This document shows positions 17,590-26,543 of a DNA stretch of 64,000 bases, in pieces. The DNA is from Kiritimatiellia bacterium (GTDB lineage: Bacteria; Verrucomicrobiota; Kiritimatiellia; JAFGHX01). Location: NCBI GenBank assembly GCA_016929905.1, contig JAFGHX010000379.1, positions 1-64,000 on the forward strand. The letters are read 5' to 3'. The position numbers and the translations under genes are program-made. Position 1 is the first letter of the stretch, and each line of letters begins with the position of its first letter. Below the pieces are notes generated by a model. That model was not told where the DNA came from. It was given only the letters and a program-made list of their open reading frames with translations, and did not search any database.

Positions 17590-18281
17590 AGCGTTCGGCC
17601 GTCAACGCGATTATGCGGGAAGCCATAGACTTCCTGCGCCTCAACCGGTTTGCCCTGCCGCCGTTCGCGTTCTGGACCCTCGACGACTGGAAGGGGAAGG
17701 GGGCAGAGTCGCGCGAAATTATCGAGAACCGGCTCGGCTGGGATATCACCGACTTCGGCAAAGGCGACTACGACCGGTTCGGCCTCTTTCTGTTCACGAT
17801 CCGGAACGGCTGCCTGGACGCCGTGCGGAAGGGGCAGGGCAAGCCCTACGCCGAGAAGGTGATGCTGGTGAAGGAAGACCAGTTGACGCCCATGCATTTT
17901 CATTTTCACAAGATGGAAGACATCATCAACCGTGGCGGCGGCGAACTGGCGGTGGAGGTCTATAACGCGACCGAGGACGAGCAACTCGCCGACACGCCGG
18001 TCGAGATCTCGATGGACGGCGTCAGCAGGCGCGTGCCGGCCGGCACGGTCGTGACGCTCGGCGCCGGCGAAAGCATCACGCTGCCTACCCGCATGTACCA
18101 CAAGTTCTGGGGGCTTGCAGGGAAGGGGACCGTGCTGGTGGGCGAGGTTTCGCAAGTGAATGACGACGAGGTCGATAACCGGTTCCTCGATCCGATCGGC
18201 CGCTTCCCCCGGATCGAGGAAGACGAACCGCCCTTGCACCTGCTCTGCTGCGACTACGCCTCATTCCTCGGCGCCACCTGA
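17586..18281 (+). CDS. D-lyxose ketol-isomerase family protein
   Basis: Predicted 231-aa cupin-fold isomerase of the D-lyxose/D-mannose isomerase family (DUF1498, EC 5.3.1.15), interconverting lyxose with xylulose and often mannose with fructose. The metal-binding motif MHFHFHKMEDIINRGGG at about residues 101-117 and the downstream histidine in YHKFWG are visible, and LHLLCCDY is the characteristic C-terminus. It starts inside the fabF stop codon, so it is translated with the fab operon, although no metabolic link is obvious. Mannose-type sugars would be relevant if the TMTC-like proteins use mannose, but that is speculation. Confidence 0.85.
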   Translation: MKRSAVNAIMREAIDFLRLNRFALPPFAFWTLDDWKGKGAESREIIENRLGWDITDFGKGDYDRFGLFLFTIRNGCLDAVRKGQGKPYAEKVMLVKEDQLTPMHFHFHKMEDIINRGGGELAVEVYNATEDEQLADTPVEISMDGVSRRVPAGTVVTLGAGESITLPTRMYHKFWGLAGKGTVLVGEVSQVNDDEVDNRFLDPIGRFPRIEEDEPPLHLLCCDYASFLGAT

Positions 18282-18354
18282 AATCGGGGCCGGCCAGACG
18301 CGCCGGGCACCGGACACAACCAGCAGGAGACTCTGTCGTAAGCTTTGTCGATTC

Positions 18355-18432
18355 CCCGTGGGACGGGCTTTCCAGCCCGTCCCCTTTTCCCGTCGGCTCG
18401 CGAGTGAACGGGACGGGCTGGAAAGCCCGTCC
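18355..18432. repeat. Paired GACGGGC hairpins
   Basis: Two hairpins with arms GGGACGGGCT and AGCCCGTCCC around a TTCC or GGAA core (18358-18383 and 18410-18432) are mutually inverted. The same pair recurs at about 39493-39570. They fill the gap after the lyxose isomerase and may end transcription from both sides. Confidence 0.75.
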
Positions 18433-18497
18433 TACGATTCGCTCGTCTTTGTTGCGCCACCTCCTCGAGCGAGTCGCTGTCGCGCGCCTGGCGGATC

Positions 18498-19955
18498 CTA
18501 CCACGTATGGTAATGGGTGAGCGGGCGGCCGGAAGCGGGATCGGTCCCGCTGAATCGCTTGTAGCTGGGGTGCCGGAAATCCTCGGTTGCGTCGAGCAAG
18601 GCATAGAAGGCCGCGCGCATTTCCGCGGCCTTGTCGGGGCGTTCGGCATGCAGATTGTTCAGTTCGTACGGGTCTTCGCGCAGGTCGTAGAGTTCGCCGT
18701 AGGGTTTGGCCGGATAGTGGATGTACTTCCAGTCGCGGGTGCGAATGCACTTCTTGTCTACCGCCTCGGCATAGACGGCGTCACGCGCGGGCTGGTTGTC
18801 GCGCGCCTGAGCGGCGGGTGGGCCGCAGAGGCGCCGGCCCTGAACCCATTCGGGCGGCTCTTCCCCGGCCAGGGCGGCGAGGGTAGGGAACACGTCAACC
18901 GATTCCACGAGGGCGTCGCTCCGCGTACCGGGCGCGCAGCCGGGCGCCCTGACGATCAGCGGCACATGCAGCATGCAGTCCAGCAGAAAAGGCCCCTTGG
19001 CCGCGATGCCGTGGTCGCCCAGGAAGTCGCCGTGGTCGCTGGTCAGCACCACAATCGTGTTCGGCGCCAGCCCCTTGCGGTGCAGCAGGTCCAGGGTGAG
19101 CCCCAGTTGCCAGTCAAGCTGTGAGACCATCCCGTAGTAGGCCGCTTTCATCCGGCGGAAGGTCGCTTCCGAAGCGCGGTCGAACCCCCGGAACTTGTGG
19201 TCCCGGGCATGGAAGTAGGAGCCATACTCCGGCGGCTTCTTGCCGATATCGCCTTCGGCCCGGCGAAAGGACGGAACGGAGTCGGGTTCGTACATACGGG
19301 CGAACCGGCCGGACGGGACGTAGGGGTGGTGCGGGCCGTAGAAGCCGAGCCACAGGAAGAACGGTTTGTCCGTGCTCAGGTTTTCGAGGTACTCCCGGGC
19401 CTTCATGCCGACGTAGGCGTCGATGTGGCAGTCGTCGGGCAGATCCGAGGGGACCGCGCCCAGATTCGCGCGGAAGCCGGGCAGCGCATAGCCGGTCTTG
19501 TACTCGTGGCCGCGCTCCCGTACGTACTGCTCGAATGGGTTGGGCCGGTCCACCGTATAGTCGCCGTCGGCCCGCTCGGCCCAGTTCCGGCGGCAGTTCC
19601 CGGCCGCCATGTGGTCGAAAGCGTCCAGGAACCGTTTCTGGCCGATGTGGTGTTTGCCGACGCAGGCGGTCGCATAGCCGGCGTTGCGCAGGAACTCCGG
19701 CAATGTCATCTCATTCTCGTCGAGCCGATTCCCGTTCCAGCGCACGCCGTGATGGCGCGGGTAGCGGCCGGTCATGAGCGTGGCGCGCGACGGCTGGCAA
19801 ACGGGGTTCTGGACAAAACCGTTATCGAAACACACGCCTTCGGCCGCGAGCCGGTCGATCGCCGGGGTCTGGATGACCGGATCCCCGTTGCAGCCCAGCG
19901 TGTCGTAGCGGAGGTGATCGGCGGTGACGAACAGAATATTCGGTTTCCCGGGCAT
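18498..19955 (-). CDS. Formylglycine-dependent sulfatase
   Basis: Predicted 485-aa sulfatase that hydrolyses sulfate esters, probably from sulfated glycans, as is common in this group of bacteria. C53 in NPVCQPSRATLMTGRYP is the cysteine converted to formylglycine. Metal-site regions are TADHLRYD (His where Asp is usual in the second position) and TSDHGDFLGDHG. No signal peptide is apparent from the ATG at 19955, so location is uncertain. AAGGAAC precedes that ATG; longer in-frame extensions upstream have no conserved sequence. It is monocistronic. Confidence 0.92.
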   Translation of the reverse strand: MPGKPNILFVTADHLRYDTLGCNGDPVIQTPAIDRLAAEGVCFDNGFVQNPVCQPSRATLMTGRYPRHHGVRWNGNRLDENEMTLPEFLRNAGYATACVGKHHIGQKRFLDAFDHMAAGNCRRNWAERADGDYTVDRPNPFEQYVRERGHEYKTGYALPGFRANLGAVPSDLPDDCHIDAYVGMKAREYLENLSTDKPFFLWLGFYGPHHPYVPSGRFARMYEPDSVPSFRRAEGDIGKKPPEYGSYFHARDHKFRGFDRASEATFRRMKAAYYGMVSQLDWQLGLTLDLLHRKGLAPNTIVVLTSDHGDFLGDHGIAAKGPFLLDCMLHVPLIVRAPGCAPGTRSDALVESVDVFPTLAALAGEEPPEWVQGRRLCGPPAAQARDNQPARDAVYAEAVDKKCIRTRDWKYIHYPAKPYGELYDLREDPYELNNLHAERPDKAAEMRAAFYALLDATEDFRHPSYKRFSGTDPASGRPLTHYHTW

Positions 19956-19997
19956 GGTGTTGTTCCTTTCATGGATAGCCGGCCAAGTCTCTCCGCT

Positions 19998-20026
19998 ACT
20001 ATGCCACGGACGAGGAGGGGCCGCAA
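19998..20026 (-). promoter_or_regulatory. Promoter for the sulfatase gene
   Basis: Read on the minus strand, TTGCGG and CATAGT are separated by 17 bp. Transcription would begin near 19991, giving a leader of about 35 nt that includes the AAGGAAC ribosome site. The arrangement resembles the promoters proposed for vapB and for the 50801-52750 beta-helix gene. Confidence 0.5.
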
Positions 20027-20084
20027 GGGCGGCGGACTCTTTCGGGTTCACGGATCTGGCTCGGGCCGGGGTGCAAGAAATGGC

Positions 20085-20113
20085 TTTACATATGCGGGCG
20101 TCAGGGGGATAAT
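20085..20113 (+). promoter_or_regulatory. Promoter for the RNase R gene
   Basis: TTTACA at 20085-20090 and GATAAT at 20108-20113 have the ideal 17-bp spacer. The leader to the ATG at 20389 would be about 270 nt. No gene is visible in it, so it may carry untranslated regulatory structure; a GGCCGGTGACCGGCC palindrome lies at about 20346-20360. Confidence 0.6.
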
Positions 20114-20388
20114 AGGCACAGTTGACGGGTGCGGGTTCCGCGCCGTGTCATCTTGCCGCACGATCTGTACGACCTGCCGAAGCCGGACACGGTATCTGCG
20201 ACGTGGAAGATTCCCACTTGGTCGATAGAGAGAGGTTTTCTCTGGTGTGGTGTGTCCGCCGAGTGCCCCGCGAAGGCGGAACAGCGTGGAAACAACAGGA
20301 GATACGGGGTTTTCTTGGGCTGAGGCGGTTCACCGGCATTGACAGGCCGGTGACCGGCCGAAGTCGAAAAAGGACAGAAGAAGGGTAG

Positions 20389-22527
20389 ATGAAGACGACG
20401 AAGAAGAAGCAACCGAAAGAAGAACTGGCCGCACGGATCACCGAGACGCTGGCGGCGCCGGATTACCGCCCGCAGTCGGCGGCCGAACTGTCGAACGCGT
20501 TCGGGTTGAAGGGGCGTGCGCGGGCCAATCTGCGGCGGCTGTTGGAACAGATGGCGCGGCGCGGGACCATCGCGGCGCGTGGAGACGGCCGGTACTGGTT
20601 GGGCGCGGCCGAGGGGTTGGTGGAGGGCCGGCTGGCGGTTTTGCCGTCGGGCAACGCGTTCGTGACGTCGGTGGACGGGTCGGCGGACGTATTCGTGAGC
20701 AAGACGGATCTGGGCACGGCGCTGCCGGGCGACACGGTGAAGGTGCGGGTGGAGCGTAAGCACGGGCGGACGCCGGGCGAGGGGCCCGCGGGGCGCGTCG
20801 TCTGCGTGGTGGCGCGTTCGCCGAGTCTGATCGTGGGTACGCTGCGCCGGGTCGGCCGGGCGTGGGTGGTCAGCCCGCTGGACGGGCGTTATCGCAAGGA
20901 CCTGCGCCTGCAGCAGCGCGGTGAGGCGCGCGAGAACGAGCGGGTGGTGGTGCAGTTGCTGAAATGGTCGTCACCCGACGCCTATCCCGAGGCGGAACTC
21001 GTGGAAGTGCTGGGCCGCGCGGACGACCCGTCGACGGACACGCTGGCCGTGATCCGGCACTACGGCTACTCGGAAACCTATCCGATGGCGGCGGTACAGG
21101 AGGCGGAACAGGCCGCTGCGGCCTTGGCGGATCCGGGCCAGCGCCGCGATCTGCGCGACATGTTCATCTTCACGATCGACCCCGAACGCGCGCGCGATTT
21201 CGACGACGCCATCTCGCTGGAGCGGCGTGCGAACGGCGACCGCGTGCTCGGCGTGCATATCGCCGACGTGTCGCACTTCGTGCCGCTGGGCGGCCGGCTG
21301 GACGAGGAGGCGCGCAAGCGGGCTACGAGCGTGTATTTCTGCGACAAGGTCCTGCCGATGATCCCGGAACAGCTTTCGAACGGGATCTGCAGCCTGCGCC
21401 CGAACGAGGATAGGCTGACTTTTTCCGTATTCATCACGTTCGACGCCGAAGCCGTGACCCGAGAGGTGACCTTCGCCAAATCGATTATTCGCTCGCGACT
21501 TCGGTTGACGTACCCGCAGGCCATGACGGCGTTGCGGACCCGGGATGGGGCCGATCTGCCGGAGGCGCAAATGGAGCCGGCCGCCGTTGCGCTGTTGAAG
21601 GAGACCGGGCGTCTGGCCCAGCAGCTCAGGCGGCGCCGGTTCGGGCATCATGCGCTCGATCTCGATCTGCCGGAGTATGAGATTGTCGTCGGCCCCGACG
21701 GCCTGGTTTCCGACGTGCGGGAGGCGGTGAACGACGAGTCGCACCAGCTCATCGAGGAGTGCATGATCGCGGCGAACGAGGCGGTCGACCGCGAACTGAG
21801 CGGGCGCGGGCTGCAGCTCCTGCACCGGGTGCACGAGCCGCCGACCCGCGAGAAAGTGGACGAGCTGCAGGAGGAACTCATGGAGATGGGGTTCCAGCCG
21901 GGCAACCTGGCCGAACGGTCGAATCTGGCCGCGTTTCTGAAATCGATCGCCGACCACCCGCTGGCCAACGATGCCCGGATTGCCGTGCTGCGCAGCATGA
22001 AGCGGGCCGTCTATTCGCCGAAAGGGCTCGGCCACTTCGGGTTGGCCAAGCACTACTACGCGCATTTCACCTCGCCGATCCGGCGGTATCCGGACTTGGT
22101 CGCGCACCGCGTCCTCGGCGCCGCTCTGGCCGGGACCCGGCCCCCGTACCAGCAGGGCGAGCTCAAGGCGCTGGGCGAGCATTGTTCGCAGATGGAGCAG
22201 TCGGCGGACGAGGCGGAGGAGGCGCTGCTCGAGATCAAGAAGTACCGCTTCCTGGAGCAGCAGGTGGAGAGCCAGAATCCGGTCGAGCAGGACGCGGTGG
22301 TCGTGCACATTCGCAGCTTCGGGATGTTCGTGGAACTCGTGCATCTGGGGCTGCAAGGCCTCGTCCACGTCTCCGGGCTGGGCGGCCGGCGGCCGACGTT
22401 CGACGCGGGCTCGGAACAGATTCGGTCGGGGAAACGCACGTACGAGGTCGGCACCCGGGTCAAGGTGATTCCCGCCCGGGTCGATTTCGAACGGCGCCGC
22501 ATCGATTTTGCGCTTTGCGGCGGGTGA
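20389..22527 (+). CDS. rnr: Ribonuclease R
   Basis: Predicted 712-aa 3'-5' exoribonuclease of the RNB family that degrades structured RNA. The order is a Lys-rich N-terminus, a winged-helix and cold-shock-like RNA-binding region (to about 240), the RNB domain starting near residue 260 with the catalytic ERARDFDDAISLE, and a C-terminal S1 domain (VVVHIRSFGMFVELVH). The long basic tail of the E. coli enzyme is missing. ATG at 20389 follows AGAAGAAGGG. Confidence 0.95.
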   Translation: MKTTKKKQPKEELAARITETLAAPDYRPQSAAELSNAFGLKGRARANLRRLLEQMARRGTIAARGDGRYWLGAAEGLVEGRLAVLPSGNAFVTSVDGSADVFVSKTDLGTALPGDTVKVRVERKHGRTPGEGPAGRVVCVVARSPSLIVGTLRRVGRAWVVSPLDGRYRKDLRLQQRGEARENERVVVQLLKWSSPDAYPEAELVEVLGRADDPSTDTLAVIRHYGYSETYPMAAVQEAEQAAAALADPGQRRDLRDMFIFTIDPERARDFDDAISLERRANGDRVLGVHIADVSHFVPLGGRLDEEARKRATSVYFCDKVLPMIPEQLSNGICSLRPNEDRLTFSVFITFDAEAVTREVTFAKSIIRSRLRLTYPQAMTALRTRDGADLPEAQMEPAAVALLKETGRLAQQLRRRRFGHHALDLDLPEYEIVVGPDGLVSDVREAVNDESHQLIEECMIAANEAVDRELSGRGLQLLHRVHEPPTREKVDELQEELMEMGFQPGNLAERSNLAAFLKSIADHPLANDARIAVLRSMKRAVYSPKGLGHFGLAKHYYAHFTSPIRRYPDLVAHRVLGAALAGTRPPYQQGELKALGEHCSQMEQSADEAEEALLEIKKYRFLEQQVESQNPVEQDAVVVHIRSFGMFVELVHLGLQGLVHVSGLGGRRPTFDAGSEQIRSGKRTYEVGTRVKVIPARVDFERRRIDFALCGG

Positions 22528-22559
22528 CGGCCTGCGGCGAGTCGAGGCTGACGACGTCC

Positions 22560-22990
22560 ATTCTAGCCCGCGAAAGTTCGCGAAAGGGACGCGAAATCCG
22601 GAATGCAGCAACTTTGAACTGTTTGCGCCGCGTGCCGCCTTCCGTTGATCAGGCTCTGCACGGCGCAAACAACTCAAAGTTGCTGCGTTCGCCGGGTCTG
22701 CCTCTGACAGGCGCTCGTTGCGGGAATCGAGGCTTGCCGCGGCGCCCATTAACCGGCATGCATCAATAGACGTCGGTGCGTCGCGGCAAGCCTTTCGATC
22801 CCCGCAACAACTCGCCGCCCCGCCAGCAGAGCGTGGCCAAGCCAAAGAGCCCCTTTCGCGCTGTGCCGCGCCGTAGCCGCCGGGCGAAGGCGGGTCCTTT
22901 TCGCGAGCTTGCGCGGGCAGATCCGCCTTGGCGGGCTCTGCGAGCTCGAGCGCGTCCCCGCGCGGGCGAGAGCCATCTGCGCCTTTCGCG
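22560..22990 (+). repeat. Full-length composite hairpin element
   Basis: This 496-bp gap between rnr and the HAD gene holds an intact composite element and no gene. Module 1 (22608-22683) is an inverted repeat with arms GCAACTTTGAACTGTTTGCG and complement. Module 2 (22717-22808) has arms GTTGCGGGAATCGAGG and complement around a conserved core. Module 3 (about 22845-22990) contains CGCGAAAG and CTCGAGCG stretches. The whole unit reappears as its reverse complement at about 36800-37230. Confidence 0.8.
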
Positions 22991-23023
22991 GGCCGCTCTT
23001 CTCTTCGCACGCGGGATCCGCCG

Positions 23024-23665
23024 TCAGCTCAGGTCGGCCAGCGTCACGTCGCCGATCGCCGCCCGAACCAGGTCCGCCTGGCCCAGCTGCTCGGCGGGGA
23101 AGCTCTGGGTTACCGCGATGCAGCGCATGCCGGCCGCCTTCGCGGCCGCGATGCCGTTCACGGCGTCTTCGATCACCACACATTGCGCCGGGGTGACGTT
23201 CAGCTTGGCCGCGGCGGCGAGGAAGATGTCGGGCGCCGGTTTGCGCTCCCGGACGTCCTCCGCGGCCACGATCGCGTCCCACAGCGCGGGCGGCAGCCCG
23301 ATCTTGTTGAGGTTGGCCTCTATCTTGATCAGATCGGCGCTCGAGGCCAGCGCGATGCGGTAGCCGGCCGCCTTGCAGCGCCGCACCACGCGTTGCGCAT
23401 TCGGAAACGCCTCGAGCCGGTCGGGCACGAGCTCGAGATAGATCTCGTAGGTGCGCCGCTTCGCGGCCTGGATGTCGAGCGTGACCCCGTACCGGGCCGC
23501 GACCCCGCCGATGTAGCGGTTCTCGCCCGTGCCCACGAACGGGCGGAAATCCGCGGGCTGCACGGTCACGCCATGCTCCTTGAACATAGCCGTCGCCGCC
23601 GCGCAGATGAGCGGTTCGGAGTCGGTGAGGACCCCGTCCATGTCGAAAATGACGGCTCGGATCAT
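23024..23665 (-). CDS. HAD superfamily phosphatase, beta-phosphoglucomutase-like
   Basis: Predicted 213-aa HAD hydrolase. Motif I is DMDGVLTDSE at residues 8-17, motif II the serine in ALASSA, then KPAPDIF with the conserved lysine and VIEDAVNG as motif III. A helical cap lies between motif I and II. Members act on small phosphorylated sugars; the substrate is not predictable. Its ATG overlaps the stop of the thermonuclease gene (ATGA), so the two are co-translated. Confidence 0.88.
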   Translation of the reverse strand: MIRAVIFDMDGVLTDSEPLICAAATAMFKEHGVTVQPADFRPFVGTGENRYIGGVAARYGVTLDIQAAKRRTYEIYLELVPDRLEAFPNAQRVVRRCKAAGYRIALASSADLIKIEANLNKIGLPPALWDAIVAAEDVRERKPAPDIFLAAAAKLNVTPAQCVVIEDAVNGIAAAKAAGMRCIAVTQSFPAEQLGQADLVRAAIGDVTLADLS

Positions 23666-24678
23666 GGCCGCGGTTTCGCGATTGTTTCGAGTTGGAATGG
23701 GTACTCGACAACGATTTCGGGGCGGCCGCCGTATTCCTGGATCAGCCCCGTGACCCGAACCTGTTTTCCGTCGAAATAGCGTTCCGGTTCTTCGGCGAAC
23801 CGGTGGAACGCGGAAGCGAAGATCACCGCGGTCAGGTGTTTCTTGTAATCTTTGTGGAAGTTGAGATAGCAGGCTTTGCCGGAGTTGTACGTGGAAACGA
23901 CCGTGCCGGTCACCGTGACGTATTCGCCGACATGCTTGTCCGCGTCGCGCCAGGCGACGGCGGCTGCCTCCGGCGCGGGTTCGTCGGGTACGGGTGCGGC
24001 ATGGTCGGCGACGAGTTCGTCCGCGGCGGCAAGCAGGCGTTTCCGGCCTTCGGCATTCAGCGTCTTGTACCGGGCGACAAGCCGGCCTGTTTCCTCGTCT
24101 TCGGCGGACAACGCCCAGAGGCCGAGGTGTTTCCGGCGCGCGGTACGTTCCAGCATGAGAAACTGGGCGCGGCGGCTGTACTCGGACTTGCCGTAGGCGT
24201 AGGCATGACCGCTGCGGATCAGCTCGGCGTTCACGAGCCGGTCGCCGGCCGCGACGTAGGCGAGCAGCCGGCCGTGCACATCGCGGAGATCTTCGGGTTC
24301 GTACTCCAGGCGGCAGTCGGCGCCTTCCACGAGTTCTTTCAGCAGATCGCGGGCCTTGCGCGCATACTGCTGCACGCGCGGGTCCGGGTGGTCCATCTCG
24401 GGCGCGTCGACGCCGATCAGCCGGACGTGCTCGCCGTTGCGCAGGACGAGACTGTCCCCGTCGATCACGCGCACCACGCGAAACGGACCGCCGGGCGGCG
24501 GCGCGGCGCGGGCCGGGCCCGTTTCCCGGTCGCGTTGCGCCGTTTCCGGCGCGGGTGCGCGCGGCGTCCCCATGAAACCGGGCGTGGTGGCCTGCTTGTT
24601 CAGCAGGTAGAAGCCGGCCAGCGCGACGCCGCCCGCGATCAGAATCGCCAGTCTGTTCGGATGTCGGAGCCAGTTCAT
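23662..24678 (-). CDS. Membrane-anchored thermonuclease (SNase-like) protein
   Basis: Predicted 338-aa protein with one N-terminal membrane segment (residues about 9-27) and a staphylococcal nuclease-like domain near 75-195. The catalytic-site regions VIDGDSLVLRNGEHVRLIGV, DAPE and DVHGRLLAYV keep the Asp and Arg residues of the family. A second OB-fold-like domain (about 250-335, with VTVTGTVVS) follows. A surface nuclease for DNA or RNA is the likely role. The ATG at 24678 is chosen directly before the hydrophobic stretch. It precedes the HAD gene in a two-gene operon. Confidence 0.85.
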   Translation of the reverse strand: MNWLRHPNRLAILIAGGVALAGFYLLNKQATTPGFMGTPRAPAPETAQRDRETGPARAAPPPGGPFRVVRVIDGDSLVLRNGEHVRLIGVDAPEMDHPDPRVQQYARKARDLLKELVEGADCRLEYEPEDLRDVHGRLLAYVAAGDRLVNAELIRSGHAYAYGKSEYSRRAQFLMLERTARRKHLGLWALSAEDEETGRLVARYKTLNAEGRKRLLAAADELVADHAAPVPDEPAPEAAAVAWRDADKHVGEYVTVTGTVVSTYNSGKACYLNFHKDYKKHLTAVIFASAFHRFAEEPERYFDGKQVRVTGLIQEYGGRPEIVVEYPFQLETIAKPRP

Positions 24679-24710
24679 AGCGACGGCGCGAGCATGCTTC
24701 GCCGGACCAG

Positions 24711-24796
24711 GCCCGGCCGGCACGGAGGCCGGGGCCCTCCATGGGGGAGCAGACGCACGGGTGTGCGGCCATGGAGGGCCCGGCTCCGTCCGGGCC
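24711..24796. repeat. Long GC-rich inverted repeat upstream of the nuclease gene
   Basis: Arms containing CACGGAG, CCGGG and CCCTCCATGG at 24711-24752 pair with CCATGGAGGGC, CGG and CTCCGTC at 24769-24796. The stem is over 25 bp with small bulges. It separates the divergent nuclease and hisH genes. Confidence 0.75.
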
Positions 24797-24950
24797 GCGG
24801 CGGCTTACGACAGCACGCACCATACCCCATGCCCCCGGCATTTCCAACAGAAATTGTCGGCACCACGCCGGCTGGGGTTGTTTCTTTACAAGTCGGGGCA
24901 TTCCGCGCAAAATCATGATTTTCCTGCGGTGCGTCCGTGCCGGAGCCGCC

Positions 24951-25583
24951 ATGATCGCGATTGTAGACTACGAAGCAGGCAACTTGACGAGCGTACGCCT
25001 CGCGTTCGAGGCGCTCGGCGTCGAGGCCGAAGTGACCGGGGCGCCCGACCGGATCCTGGCCGCGGAACGCGTTGTGTTTCCGGGCGTGGGCGCCGCGGGC
25101 GCGGCCATGGCCAATCTGAGCCGGCTTGGCTTGACCGAGGTCATACGCCGGGTCGCCGCCCGCGGCACGCCGTTTCTCGGGATCTGTCTCGGCACCCAGA
25201 TCATCCTGAGCCGCTCCGAGGAGGACGGCGGCGTGGAGGCGCTGGGCCTGATCCCCGGCACGGTCCGACTGTTTCGACCCGCCGCGCGGCTGTGCAAGGT
25301 GCCGCAGATCGGCTGGAACGCGGTGCGTTTCGTGCAGAACCACGCCGTCCTGGCCGGGATCGAGCCGGACAGCGAGTTCTACTTCGTGCACAGCTACTAT
25401 CCCCAGCCGCAGGACGAGACGTGCGTGCTCGGGCGGACGGCCTACGCCGATGTGGAGTTCGCCGCCGTGCTGGGCAGAGACAATATCATCGCGACCCAGT
25501 TTCATCCCGAGAAGTCGGGCCGGATCGGGTTGAGACTGCTGAGGAATTTCAGCGAATGGGACGGTCGTTCGGGCGGGGAGTGA
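24951..25583 (+). CDS. hisH: Imidazole glycerol phosphate synthase, glutamine amidotransferase subunit HisH
   Basis: Predicted 210-aa class I glutaminase that feeds ammonia to HisF in histidine synthesis. The nucleophile motif is FLGICLGTQ, the catalytic His and Glu are in QFHPEKSG, and VPQIGWN and HSYY are conserved. GGAG precedes the ATG. No other histidine genes are in the window. hisF follows after a 141-bp gap filled by a 12-bp repeat array. Confidence 0.94.
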   Translation: MIAIVDYEAGNLTSVRLAFEALGVEAEVTGAPDRILAAERVVFPGVGAAGAAMANLSRLGLTEVIRRVAARGTPFLGICLGTQIILSRSEEDGGVEALGLIPGTVRLFRPAARLCKVPQIGWNAVRFVQNHAVLAGIEPDSEFYFVHSYYPQPQDETCVLGRTAYADVEFAAVLGRDNIIATQFHPEKSGRIGLRLLRNFSEWDGRSGGE

Positions 25584-25711
25584 GTTCGCGAGTAAGTTCG
25601 CGAGTAAGTTCTCGAGTAAGTTCGCGAGTGAGTTTGCGAGTAAGTTCTCGATCAAGTTCTCGATCAAGTTCTCGAGTAAGTTCTCGAGCAAGTTCTTTAG
25701 CAAGCGGGGAG
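25579..25711 (+). repeat. 12-bp tandem repeat between hisH and hisF
   Basis: About eleven units of 12 bp run with consensus GTTCTCGAGTAA; variants include GTTCGCGAGTAA, GTTTGCGAGTAA and GTTCTCGATCAA. The array starts at the hisH stop codon and ends 14 bp before the hisF start, filling almost the whole gap. It is the longest array in the window. Confidence 0.88.
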
Positions 25712-25724
25712 ATAGGGGCGGGCG

Positions 25725-26504
25725 ATGCTGACGAAGCGGATCATACCGTGCCTGGATATTCGGAGCCGGCGCGTGACGAAAGGGGTTCGGTTCCAGCACA
25801 ACGTCGATCTGGGCGATCCGGTCGAGATGGCGGCGCGGTACTACGCGGACGGCTGCGATGAACTGGTTTTCTATGACATCACGGCCTCGGCGGAGCGGCG
25901 CGCGATCGATATCGACATGGTCGCCGCGGTGGCGCGCGCGGTGCACATTCCGTTCGCGGTGGGCGGCGGGATATCGGGCCTGGACGACATGCGCCGCGTG
26001 CTGCTGGCGGGCGCTGAGAAGATATCGGTCAATTCGTTGGCGGTCACGAACCCGCAGATCATCGCGGATGGGGCGAAAGCGTTCGGGTCGCAGTGCATGG
26101 TGCTGGGGATGGACCCGTTGGCGGTTGCGGACCGGTCTCGTTTTCCGAGCGGCTATCAGATCACGATTCGCGGGTTCCGTGAGCGCACGGACTTGGACGC
26201 GCTGGAATGGGCGCGGCGCGCGGAACGGCTGGGTGCGGGCGAGATCGTGGTGAACTCCGTGGATGCCGACGGCACGCGGCAGGGGTACGAGCTTGGGTTG
26301 ACGCGCCTGATCGCGGAGAACGTCGGGATACCGGTGGTCGCCTCGGGCGGGGCCGGTTGCCCGGCGCACCTGGCGGCGGTCTTTCGCGACGCGCATGCGG
26401 ATGCGGCGATCATCGCCGGCATGATCCACTCGGGGGAGTACACCATTGCGGGGATCAAGGCCGAGCTGGCGCAGGCCGGCATTCCGATTCGCAAGAGGTG
26501 GTAG
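25725..26504 (+). CDS. hisF: Imidazole glycerol phosphate synthase, cyclase subunit HisF
   Basis: Predicted 259-aa (beta-alpha)8 barrel that cyclises PRFAR with ammonia from HisH. The catalytic aspartates lie in IPCLDIRS and NSVDADGTRQGY; GGGISGLDDMRRVL and ASGGAG are phosphate-binding loops. It is somewhat divergent: the usual GRVVKG reads RRVTKG and the region after GSQC is atypical, but catalytic residues remain. A GGGGCGGGCG ribosome site precedes the ATG. Confidence 0.92.
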   Translation: MLTKRIIPCLDIRSRRVTKGVRFQHNVDLGDPVEMAARYYADGCDELVFYDITASAERRAIDIDMVAAVARAVHIPFAVGGGISGLDDMRRVLLAGAEKISVNSLAVTNPQIIADGAKAFGSQCMVLGMDPLAVADRSRFPSGYQITIRGFRERTDLDALEWARRAERLGAGEIVVNSVDADGTRQGYELGLTRLIAENVGIPVVASGGAGCPAHLAAVFRDAHADAAIIAGMIHSGEYTIAGIKAELAQAGIPIRKRW

Positions 26505-26543
26505 GCGGTCCCGGCCCGGTCGGGCGCGTGTCACCGGCAGGCC

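Noticed and set aside
22776..23779. Plus-strand open frames opposite the HAD phosphatase
   Set aside because: Complementary shadow of a well-conserved gene plus repeat module 3; no homology.
25579..25711. CRISPR array
   Set aside because: Units are 12 bp, contiguous and without unique spacers, and no cas gene is present.
24951..26504. HisH/HisF as an accessory pair for surface-sugar amidation
   Set aside because: Such pairs accompany a WbpG-type amidotransferase and sugar-nucleotide genes, none of which is here; both proteins keep the histidine-pathway motifs.
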